Source: a virus
Length of the DNA: 64,000 nucleotides
Virus record (IMG/VR): IMGVR_UViG_3300044732_000452
Coordinates: 1-64,000 of that record
Direction: 5' to 3' (one strand)
Shown: one piece after another, positions 58,613 through 64,000 of the stretch
Position numbering within the stretch: the first letter of the stretch is position 1
Layout of the letters: the number at the start of each line of letters is the position of its first letter
Program-made: the position numbers and the translations under genes
The notes under the pieces: generated by a model
Databases searched by the model: none
What the model was told of the DNA's origin: nothing
What the model saw: only the letters and a program-made list of their open reading frames with translations

Positions 58613-58663
58613 ATTTTTCTCCTTGTGTGTATGTTTGTATAAGCAGTATCATTACTGCCTAAG

Positions 58664-58697
58664 TATTTATTATATAGATCTTGTTACGCTGTGTAAA
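58664..58697 (-). promoter_or_regulatory. Overlapping early/late promoter
   Basis: TTTACA (58692-58697), 17 bp, TATAAT (58669-58674), overlapping a late TAAATA (58664-58669); same TATAATAAATA arrangement as at 27916-27926. Confidence 0.6.
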
Positions 58698-58718
58698 GCG
58701 ATCTGACAAAATACGATA

Positions 58719-58841
58719 TTACTTGCCAGCCAGTAATGTCTGTGCTTCTTTGTGCATGCCTGCACGAACCATAGCAGAAGCAGCACGAGCTTGACCAATG
58801 CTTAGGCCAATTTCGTATAGAATGTTTAGTAATTTTTTCAT
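58719..58841 (-). CDS. Hypothetical mini-protein, 40 aa
   Basis: Encodes MKKLLNILYEIGLSIGQARA then ASAMVRAGMHKEAQTLLAGK. Helical, ends in a typical amphipathic stretch. AAAGGAAAAC Shine-Dalgarno. Its ATG overlaps the TGA of the DUF3563-like gene (ATGA), so the two are translated together. Type reminiscent of small host (Burkholderiales) proteins; unproven. Confidence 0.6.
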   Translation of the reverse strand: MKKLLNILYEIGLSIGQARAASAMVRAGMHKEAQTLLAGK

Positions 58842-59014
58842 AGATAGTTTTCCTTTTGAGAATTAAATTGTCGGACGTAAGTTTCCAACTGTGCGGCATC
58901 GGTAATGCCTTTGGTGCTTAGATATGCGTCTAAGCGGCTTTGATAACTAGATCCCGGAAACATCTCACTTAAACGTTCCATTAGTCCTAGCATAAATTCT
59001 GATATAATTTTCAT
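58838..59014 (-). CDS. DUF3563-like protein, 58 aa
   Basis: Sequence includes FPGSSYQSRLDAYLSTKG and ITDAAQLETYVRQFNSQKEN, which resembles the small DUF3563 family (R-x-A-Y-L ... DxxxLE-x-x-x-R) known mainly from Betaproteobacteria. No biochemical function is known. Preceded by AGAGGAAAAAAT and by a perfect late promoter at 59064. Suggests acquisition from a betaproteobacterial host. Confidence 0.55.
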   Translation of the reverse strand: MKIISEFMLGLMERLSEMFPGSSYQSRLDAYLSTKGITDAAQLETYVRQFNSQKENYL

Positions 59015-59063
59015 ATTTTTTCCTCTGTAAGTGTGGGTAGACTCATGGTTTCTACTGACTCTG

Positions 59064-59071
59064 TATTTATA
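59064..59071 (-). promoter_or_regulatory. T4-type late promoter, perfect consensus, leftward
   Basis: TATAAATA on the minus strand, 49 nt before the ATG at 59014. Confidence 0.65.
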
Positions 59072-59164
59072 TATTAGTGTTTCTACTGAGTTAAAACAAG
59101 ATAGTATTTTACCAAAATATCTATTATACTTTATTTGAAACTAAATATTGCAAAGGATACTAAC

Positions 59165-59464
59165 TTGAAAAGAGCCACAAAAAGCCTATTAGAAGAACTA
59201 AATTCAATTACGCTTAAGAAAGACGGCGAAGCTATTGTAGAAAGTAGAGCTGCTCATGTCATTAATAGCGCAATTAATCTTTTAGCAATCATTAAGGAAA
59301 ATTTCCCACCTGAGCAGGCGTATGAGTTAGAGCGGCGCCTCTTAAACAGCATCAAAGCAGGTGATCCTACTAAATTTACTAGGGGTATACGTAAGTTACG
59401 TGATAGTAAAGAAACTGCTAAAGGGTTAAAAGTTATCGAGGGTGACCTAAAAGATGACGATTAA
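59165..59464 (+). CDS. Hypothetical late protein, 99 aa, TTG start
   Basis: Helical and basic (LKRATKSLLEELNSITLKKD; VINSAINLLAIIKENFPPEQ; YELERRLLNSIKAGDPTKFT), acidic tail DLKDDD. TTG at 59165 chosen because AAAGGA stands at good distance; the in-frame TTG at 59135 lies upstream of the late motif CTAAATA. Role unknown. Confidence 0.6.
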   Translation: MKRATKSLLEELNSITLKKDGEAIVESRAAHVINSAINLLAIIKENFPPEQAYELERRLLNSIKAGDPTKFTRGIRKLRDSKETAKGLKVIEGDLKDDD

Positions 59465-59497
59465 TCAGTCATTTGAGTAAATTTTTTTCAAAGAGAC

Positions 59498-59503
59498 TAA
59501 ATA
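59498..59503 (+). promoter_or_regulatory. T4-type late promoter motif
   Basis: TAAATA; 54-nt leader with a GAGCTCC/GGGGAGTT hairpin and a strong TAAGGAGA Shine-Dalgarno before the ATG at 59558. Confidence 0.55.
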
Positions 59504-59557
59504 AAAACATAACGAGCTCCATAGGGGAGTTCAAAAACGATTAAGGAGACCATTAAA

Positions 59558-59962
59558 ATGGCAACATTAACAAACAAAAACGAAAAGGTAGTAGCACCTT
59601 TTTACAAGAACGGCGTAACACTACAGTTCTTCCAAATTGACTTCGGCGCAGACGTATCTGCAATGTTCGATTCTGACCCAGTTGGATTCCCAAATGCTCC
59701 ACGCAGCCCAGTTGCTGTTGCTCTAGAAGCAATTGCACAAGTTGCTAGCATCGAAATTATCGGTGCAGGTGATGCAACTGGCGGTGCTGGTAATGGCCTA
59801 CGTATTGCTGTTGCAGCAATCGGCGGTGCATACGGTGCTGACACATATGACGGTACAAACAGCGAAGCTTTCGCTGTTCACCTAGAAGACCTAGTTATTG
59901 CCGCTGGTACACACCAGGGTGTTAACCTTGCAAATGCTACCGTAGTTGCTTACGCACTATAA
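59558..59962 (+). CDS. Probable abundant virion protein, 134 aa
   Basis: Ala/Gly/Val-rich single domain: MATLTNKNEKVVAPFYKNGV, then RSPVAVALEAIAQVASIEII and IAAGTHQGVNLANATVVAY. Lacks Cys and has optimal-looking codons, a strong Shine-Dalgarno and its own late promoter and terminator, all typical of a highly expressed structural protein such as a head decoration or tail component. Family not recognised. Confidence 0.6.
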   Translation: MATLTNKNEKVVAPFYKNGVTLQFFQIDFGADVSAMFDSDPVGFPNAPRSPVAVALEAIAQVASIEIIGAGDATGGAGNGLRIAVAAIGGAYGADTYDGTNSEAFAVHLEDLVIAAGTHQGVNLANATVVAYAL

Positions 59963-59982
59963 TCTAATTACTTAGATAAGAG

Positions 59983-60011
59983 AAGGACGTTTTTTAGCGT
60001 CCTTTTTCTTT
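59983..60011 (+). terminator. Rho-independent terminator
   Basis: AAGGACG (59983-59989), loop, CGTCCTT (59998-60004), followed by a T-rich tract. Confidence 0.85.
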
Positions 60012-60015
60012 GACA

Positions 60016-60035
60016 TAAATATCTGTAATTAAATA
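60016..60035 (+). promoter_or_regulatory. Pair of T4-type late promoter motifs
   Basis: ATAAATA ending at 60021 and TTAAATA ending at 60035, the second 8 nt before the ATG at 60044. Confidence 0.5.
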
Positions 60036-60043
60036 GGTACTTT

Positions 60044-60469
60044 ATGCAAACCATCGAAATTCAAACACTTGTAGACATTACAGACACTAAAGTCGCTAGA
60101 CCCAATCAAGGATCTGTTCTAGCACACGATCAATATCGAAACTTTACAACACTGAGACAATGTGTTGAGATTAGATCTATTATCAGCTATGACGCTAGTC
60201 CAACTGTGGAAACAGTCGACATCAAGGATCTAGGATTTGGATCACAATACAAGGGCAAACACAGGGTATGGACATTCCGATTCTATCCAGATCGTAGTGG
60301 GGCTTACATAGAAGGAAACAACGAAGTTGGCGCACTACTCGACGATGTCAACGGAGTCCCCGTTATCCAAAAATTGACAGAAACTATAAATATGGATACG
60401 GCCATGTTTGAGTTAAAAAACGCCGCCACTAAAAATACCATCATCAAGGCAATCCAAGGCAATAACTAA
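60044..60469 (+). CDS. Conserved phage protein, 141 aa
   Basis: Starts MQTIEIQTLVDITDTKVARP; beta-rich centre (VETVDIKDLGFGSQYKGKHR; VWTFRFYPDRSGAYIEGNNE) and helical end. Similar proteins occur near head genes in aquatic T4-like phages. Function unknown. Confidence 0.6.
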   Translation: MQTIEIQTLVDITDTKVARPNQGSVLAHDQYRNFTTLRQCVEIRSIISYDASPTVETVDIKDLGFGSQYKGKHRVWTFRFYPDRSGAYIEGNNEVGALLDDVNGVPVIQKLTETINMDTAMFELKNAATKNTIIKAIQGNN

Positions 60470-60507
60470 GTAGTAAGTTTCAGTTTTAAAAATTAAGGAG
60501 AGCCTCA

Positions 60508-60813
60508 ATGGCAACAACAGTAGAGCGACTTGGTATAGTAGAGACCAAGGTCACTAACTTAGATGAAAAATTAGACAATCTTAAAGTCGATGTAAAAGAA
60601 ATGCACGATTGTCTAGATAAAACTCGTGATGAACTAGGAGTTAAACTTGATACTATGTATCAGGCCAGTTGCCAGCAGCACGAGGAACTGGCTAAAAAAA
60701 TATCTGCCATGGAAAGATTAAAAGACAGGTGGATGTATACGTTTGCCGGCGGAATGATAGTATTAGGTTGGGCAACAGCACATGCTGACACTATCTTAAA
60801 ATTTATAAAATAA
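60508..60813 (+). CDS. Coiled-coil protein with C-terminal membrane anchor, 101 aa
   Basis: Residues about 5-75 are a heptad-type coiled coil (LGIVETKVTNLDEKLDNLKV; LAKKISAMERLKDRWM) and about 76-96 a single membrane span (YTFAGGMIVLGWATAHADTI). The layout matches XhlA-type hemolysin or spanin/holin-accessory proteins of phages. Strong AAGGAGAG ribosome site. A second lysis or membrane-sensing factor is possible, but so is a structural role. Confidence 0.6.
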   Translation: MATTVERLGIVETKVTNLDEKLDNLKVDVKEMHDCLDKTRDELGVKLDTMYQASCQQHEELAKKISAMERLKDRWMYTFAGGMIVLGWATAHADTILKFIK

Positions 60814-60814
60814 C

Positions 60815-61231
60815 ATGCGTATATTCGAACTTCTAGAGCAGATTCAACCAATTGGCAGTGTGGGCTCAACTGCAGGCACTCCTGGTCAGGTTCCTCAAGT
60901 TAGTCAATCATCTGCACCGACCAATACTGATAATAAGGCAACCACAAATCCCGATCAAGAAAAGATGGCCAAGTTGTTGATGCCACAGGGTATTACAAAC
61001 CCGGAAGATCTAAACAATGCCACATCCGCTCTGCAAGTTGCCATGCAGAATCCTAAACAATTAAGGCCTGATCAGCAAGAGCTGTTAGGTAAACTAGTTA
61101 ATCCTATGATGAAGAATCAAGGATTTGCAACTGCTCTAAAACAATTATCTGCACAAAAGCCAGGTCAGCCAATGGGACAAAAGCCTGCTACCCTGCCAGG
61201 CCAAACAACTCCTGCACAGGGAACAATGTAA
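60815..61231 (+). CDS. Pro/Gln-rich protein, possibly scaffold-like, 138 aa
   Basis: MR-start (MRIFELLEQIQPIGSVGSTA), low-complexity Pro/Gln/Thr flanks and a helical centre (DLNNATSALQVAMQNPKQLR; QELLGKLVNPMMKNQGFATA). No known family. Upstream of 61233 in a tight cluster. Confidence 0.55.
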   Translation: MRIFELLEQIQPIGSVGSTAGTPGQVPQVSQSSAPTNTDNKATTNPDQEKMAKLLMPQGITNPEDLNNATSALQVAMQNPKQLRPDQQELLGKLVNPMMKNQGFATALKQLSAQKPGQPMGQKPATLPGQTTPAQGTM

Positions 61232-61232
61232 T

Positions 61233-61442
61233 ATGAAAATTGCACAACTTTTAGACGGTGTTTCAATTGCACTTACAAATGAAGAACAAAAATTTGTAAA
61301 GCGTTTCCCTGAAGCCACTATCAACGCACTAGACGAGCGAGATAAATGGATTGCTCAGAACCTTGTACGCAAGGGCATCTATGAACTAAGTAATGACAGC
61401 CGATCAATTATAAAGAAATTAGATGAAAATAACTTCAGATGA
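61233..61442 (+). CDS. Hypothetical protein, 69 aa
   Basis: Starts MKIAQLLDGVSIALTNEEQK, helical with REALDERDKW-like charged segments (ATINALDERDKWIAQNLVRK). Its N-terminal LLDGVSIALTNEE and C-terminal half are typical of small phage proteins. Overlaps the next gene by 20 nt. Confidence 0.6.
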   Translation: MKIAQLLDGVSIALTNEEQKFVKRFPEATINALDERDKWIAQNLVRKGIYELSNDSRSIIKKLDENNFR

Positions 61443-61893
61443 AATTTATTTAAAGATTCAACAAATCAGCACTGATGTTAAGGAAACACTTAAACGTCAG
61501 GGCATTGTTGTTCCTGTAAAGAAACGTGATGGATCTATTCAAATAGGTTCGTACAGCATCAAAAAAGAAGGGTCTGGATTTTACTCCATACTGGATTTTA
61601 AAAATGAAGTTATACTTAATCGTATAAACTTACCGCAAACCGCAGCAATACAGGCCAACAGGTTAGCACTGGGCAAGTATATAGATGACAATATAATGCA
61701 GGCAGATACAAAATATGGCCATGCACATTTCGATGAAGAATTGCATACTCATTTAGCTGAGCGCAGCCTAGGTAAAAAAGACCTAGACAAAGCCGAAATG
61801 ATGTACACAAAGTCAATTATTGCAAGACACAAAAAGAATCAGCACATGTTTGAAGTTAAGAAAGTCTTCGAGAAACTAATGCGGTTTAGATAA
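61423..61893 (+). CDS. Hypothetical late protein, 156 aa
   Basis: Starts MKITSDEIYLKIQQISTDVK; contains a small beta region (RDGSIQIGSYSIKKEGSGFY; SILDFKNEVILNRINLPQTA) and a helical C-terminus rich in His/Lys (EELHTHLAERSLGKKDLDKA; RHKKNQHMFEVKKVFEKLMR). No recognised family. Confidence 0.6.
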   Translation: MKITSDEIYLKIQQISTDVKETLKRQGIVVPVKKRDGSIQIGSYSIKKEGSGFYSILDFKNEVILNRINLPQTAAIQANRLALGKYIDDNIMQADTKYGHAHFDEELHTHLAERSLGKKDLDKAEMMYTKSIIARHKKNQHMFEVKKVFEKLMRFR

Positions 61894-61923
61894 ATAAATT
61901 TAACCAATTCTTTCGGAACCACT

Positions 61924-63237
61924 ATGAAGACAACAGATTTTTCAGCTACAATTACTAGTTTTAAACTAAAGGAAAACATGAATAAAATGTTTGGCCTTAA
62001 CGTTCATCTTGACAAATATGACAGAGAGCAGCTAGAAGATATGCGTAACAAACTACGCACAAGGGTGTTCCAACAAGAAGGACGTGCAGGTATTAACGAT
62101 CTGCTAACTAACGAAACATACCAAAAAGACAAGGCCATGTTGGACTTGCTCAACACAAGGATTAAAGAAATGCTAGGTGAAGACATCAAAAAACTACGTG
62201 ACAAAATGACAGAGCTAAGTGAAGCTAAAAAGGGCGTCAAAGCACCTAAGTACAAGATTCACTCACAGGGTACCTCTGCTAAAGACTACGACGGCGATGG
62301 CAAGAAAGAAAGCCCTAAGGACGAAGTCTGGGGTAGTCGTGCTAAAGCTGCTGCCAAGTCAGGCAAGCCATTTGAAGAAGGTAAAGGATCTAAGCCAGAC
62401 TTCCTCGACATGGACAAAGACGGTAATAAAAAAGAACCGATGAAGAAAGCCGTTAAAGACAAAAAAGTCAAAGAAGGTTTCCCAACTGTTGACGATGCTA
62501 AGAAAGCAGCCGCTGGTACAGCCAGTATGAAAGCAGGCGAGAAGAAGAAGTCAAGCACAGGTGGCGAGATTACTAAAACTGCTACAGGTCTAAAGCACAC
62601 AGCAGGCAAGAACTACGGTGGTAAGGATGCTCCTAAAGCACCAGACAGCGATAAGAAAGCTAAGAAGGCTATGAAAGAAAGCCAATTTAACCACAACGTT
62701 CACTTTGTAAATGAGAGCCTACAGTTCTTATTGCAAGAAGACGAAGAAGGCAAGGCCAAGGCTATCACAGCCGCAGGCGACATGGTCAATGACTTTACAA
62801 GTTGGATGCAACGTGTTGGTCAATATCAGACAAAGACAATGATTGAATTGGCTGATGCTATCAAGGCAGACTTTGGAGCACAAGAAGCAGAAGCATTCAA
62901 GGCATCCGTAGGCCCGGCACTGAGCGCAACACTAGAAGTATTGACACAACAGCGTGAAGCAGTAAGCGGCGCAGTTGCAGTGTTGGCAGGCGAAGCTACT
63001 CCAGACATGGGCAATATGGGAATGGAGCCAGGCATGGACGCAGGTATGCCAACAGATGATCCAAGCATGGATATTGCGGCACCAGACGATATGAATGCAC
63101 CTGCACCGGCCGGTGACGAGTTTGGTGCTAGTGATGCAGCAGCAGGCATGGGCACAACAGGTCGAGAAATGCGTGAAAGCCGTTTTGCCCGCAAGTTGGC
63201 CGAGTCTCACAGCATTATGTCTAAATTGGCAAAATGA
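61924..63237 (+). CDS. Charged virion or assembly protein with EF-hand-like motifs, 437 aa
   Basis: Residues 1-100 helical. About 115-175 carry DYDGDGKKESPKDEVWGSRA and FLDMDKDGNKKEPMKKAVKD, two calcium-loop-like D-x-D-x-D/N-G motifs surrounded by Lys-rich sequence, a pattern I recognise from aquatic T4-like phages. About 175-250 is Lys/Ala/Gly-rich, 255-345 helical (TSWMQRVGQYQTKTMIELAD), and 350-415 Met/Asp/Pro/Ala-rich (MGMEPGMDAGMPTDDPSMDI). Possible prohead core or internal head protein. A TAAATT motif is 30 nt upstream. Confidence 0.6.
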   Translation: MKTTDFSATITSFKLKENMNKMFGLNVHLDKYDREQLEDMRNKLRTRVFQQEGRAGINDLLTNETYQKDKAMLDLLNTRIKEMLGEDIKKLRDKMTELSEAKKGVKAPKYKIHSQGTSAKDYDGDGKKESPKDEVWGSRAKAAAKSGKPFEEGKGSKPDFLDMDKDGNKKEPMKKAVKDKKVKEGFPTVDDAKKAAAGTASMKAGEKKKSSTGGEITKTATGLKHTAGKNYGGKDAPKAPDSDKKAKKAMKESQFNHNVHFVNESLQFLLQEDEEGKAKAITAAGDMVNDFTSWMQRVGQYQTKTMIELADAIKADFGAQEAEAFKASVGPALSATLEVLTQQREAVSGAVAVLAGEATPDMGNMGMEPGMDAGMPTDDPSMDIAAPDDMNAPAPAGDEFGASDAAAGMGTTGREMRESRFARKLAESHSIMSKLAK

Positions 63238-63572
63238 GATTATTTGAAGTAGACTTAGGAAGTGCTAGGGATGTCTTAGCAGTTCTTCAAGGACAGGCAA
63301 ATAGAGCAGGGCAAAGTTCAACTTTGCCTTTTGCTGTTGTCATAAAACTAATTAGACCATTTGGTTTGGGAATTAGTACTCCAGACGGGTTAATTGCTCT
63401 TAAAAATGAAGTAGATCCAGCAGGAGATGTTATTCAAGACATTGATGATCAAGGAAATGTTATCCTTAATACAGGCGAAGCAAATCCAAATCAACCACAA
63501 GAACCCACAGGTTCCCCGGCAGTAGATGCAATGGCATCTAGCAACGCCAAACAATTATCGCCAAATATTTGA
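63234..63572 (+). CDS. Hypothetical late protein, 112 aa
   Basis: Starts MRLFEVDLGSARDVLAVLQG, coupled to the gene above (ATGA overlap). Helical N-terminus, central TPDGLIALKNEVDPAGDVIQ and a disordered Asn/Pro/Gln-rich tail (NPNQPQEPTGSPAVDA). MR-start small protein. Unknown function. Confidence 0.6.
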   Translation: MRLFEVDLGSARDVLAVLQGQANRAGQSSTLPFAVVIKLIRPFGLGISTPDGLIALKNEVDPAGDVIQDIDDQGNVILNTGEANPNQPQEPTGSPAVDAMASSNAKQLSPNI

Positions 63573-63597
63573 CCTTATAAACTTGCGATGCTATAAT
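63569..63597 (+). promoter_or_regulatory. Sigma70-type promoter of the nuclease gene
   Basis: TTGACC (63569-63574), 17 bp, TATAAT (63592-63597), 7 nt before the ATG. Confidence 0.75.
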
Positions 63598-63604
63598 TAT
63601 AGTA

Positions 63605-64000
63605 ATGCAAGTTTATACTCCTCCCCCGTTCATTGAACGATTCCAATACAAAAATTGTCAGCAGATAAATGATCCCGTAACACGGAAACGAGTTTATCAA
63701 ACACCTGACGGTGAAAAGCTACCCAGCGTAACTACTATCCTCAGTGCCACCAAAGATCAGACGCACTTGATTGAATGGCGTAAACGAGTAGGTGCTGAGA
63801 AAGCGCAACAGATCACCACAGAGGCAGCAGGCGTAGGTACAGCCATGCACGCCAATTTAGAACGATTCCTAATTGGTGAACAGCGACAGCCCGGTAATAA
63901 CCCAGTGCATGTGCAGGCTAATAAAATGGCTGATATCATCATTGAAAACGGACTGAGTAAAATGAACGAAGTATGGGCCATGGAACAGAGCCTGTATTTC
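63605..64000 (+). CDS. PD-(D/E)XK-like exonuclease, N-terminal part (cut by window edge)
   Basis: 132 residues visible. FIERFQYKNCQQINDP, then LPSVTTILSATKDQTHLIEW and AGVGTAMHANLERFL belong to the N-terminal region of phage exonucleases of the Cas4/RecB-like (PD-(D/E)XK) superfamily: H in AMHANLE is the usual first conserved residue, and the E of WAMEQSLYF is near the start of the catalytic core. The D-E-x-K core lies outside the window. Would process DNA ends in phage recombination. Promoter directly upstream suggests leaderless early expression. Confidence 0.65.
   Translation, partial: MQVYTPPPFIERFQYKNCQQINDPVTRKRVYQTPDGEKLPSVTTILSATKDQTHLIEWRKRVGAEKAQQITTEAAGVGTAMHANLERFLIGEQRQPGNNPVHVQANKMADIIIENGLSKMNEVWAMEQSLYF

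Overview
This window looks like part of a large tailed-phage genome with T4-like transcription signals (class Caudoviricetes), probably from an aquatic environment. The evidence is a dense array of tiny one-strand early genes, T4-type late promoter motifs (TAAATA/TATAAATA) in front of structural genes, very long fibre genes with collagen-like and Ig-like repeats, an ATP-dependent DNA ligase, a SleB-type lysozyme next to a holin candidate, and no rRNA, tRNA or cellular housekeeping operon. The host is not shown directly. A DUF3563-like gene and a phasin-like gene near 58-59 kb hint at a betaproteobacterium; this is inference only. Both window ends cut genes, and the head, portal, tail-sheath and replisome genes lie elsewhere.

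1-8.5 kb: leftward early region. About 27 small genes are transcribed from 18 near-identical sigma70 promoters (TTGACA, 17 bp, TATAAT). Recognisable products are two small helix-turn-helix proteins, an Api92-like protein, a GIY-YIG-like nuclease and a small membrane protein. One promoter (5982-6010) drives no gene and instead opens onto a 170-nt sequence that folds into four clean helices. 8.5-9.6 kb: one rightward small gene, then 770 bp without genes holding a second structured-RNA candidate and a 57-bp-period repeat, a plausible origin or control region.

9.6-23.3 kb: two leftward GT-B-like genes, three rightward structural genes, then an AT-rich island with three consecutive radical SAM proteins (the first a 981-aa fusion), a leftward methyltransferase plus B12-type radical SAM pair, and another SAM-methyltransferase-like gene. 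This looks like a modification or biosynthesis locus of unknown product. 23.4-28.2 kb: lysis pair (SleB hydrolase, holin), a Cys-rich mini-protein divergent from an IscA/ErpA-type Fe-S carrier, then an early operon of DNA ligase, a small unknown and a phage translation initiation factor IF-1, closed by a terminator shared with an opposing HNH endonuclease.

28.2-53.6 kb: late adhesin region. Collagen-like fibres, an 11-12 repeat Ig-like (He_PIG) protein of 1540 aa, a beta-helix fibre, a duplicated three-gene module ending in glycine-rich adhesins, and a 1526-aa protein with six LamG domains. One fibre ends in a cupredoxin-like domain. A secreted nuclease is embedded here. 53.6-59 kb: a direct duplication (terminator plus a reverse-strand small gene) flanks a 1122-aa multi-domain glycosyltransferase/FkbM protein and a small metallopeptidase; a remnant of a second LamG gene sits at the left junction. 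59-64 kb: rightward late genes of virion or assembly type, ending in a truncated PD-(D/E)XK-like nuclease gene under an early promoter.

A recurring theme is start codons placed 4-8 nt after promoter elements, both early (TATAAT) and late (TAAATA), which predicts many leaderless mRNAs.
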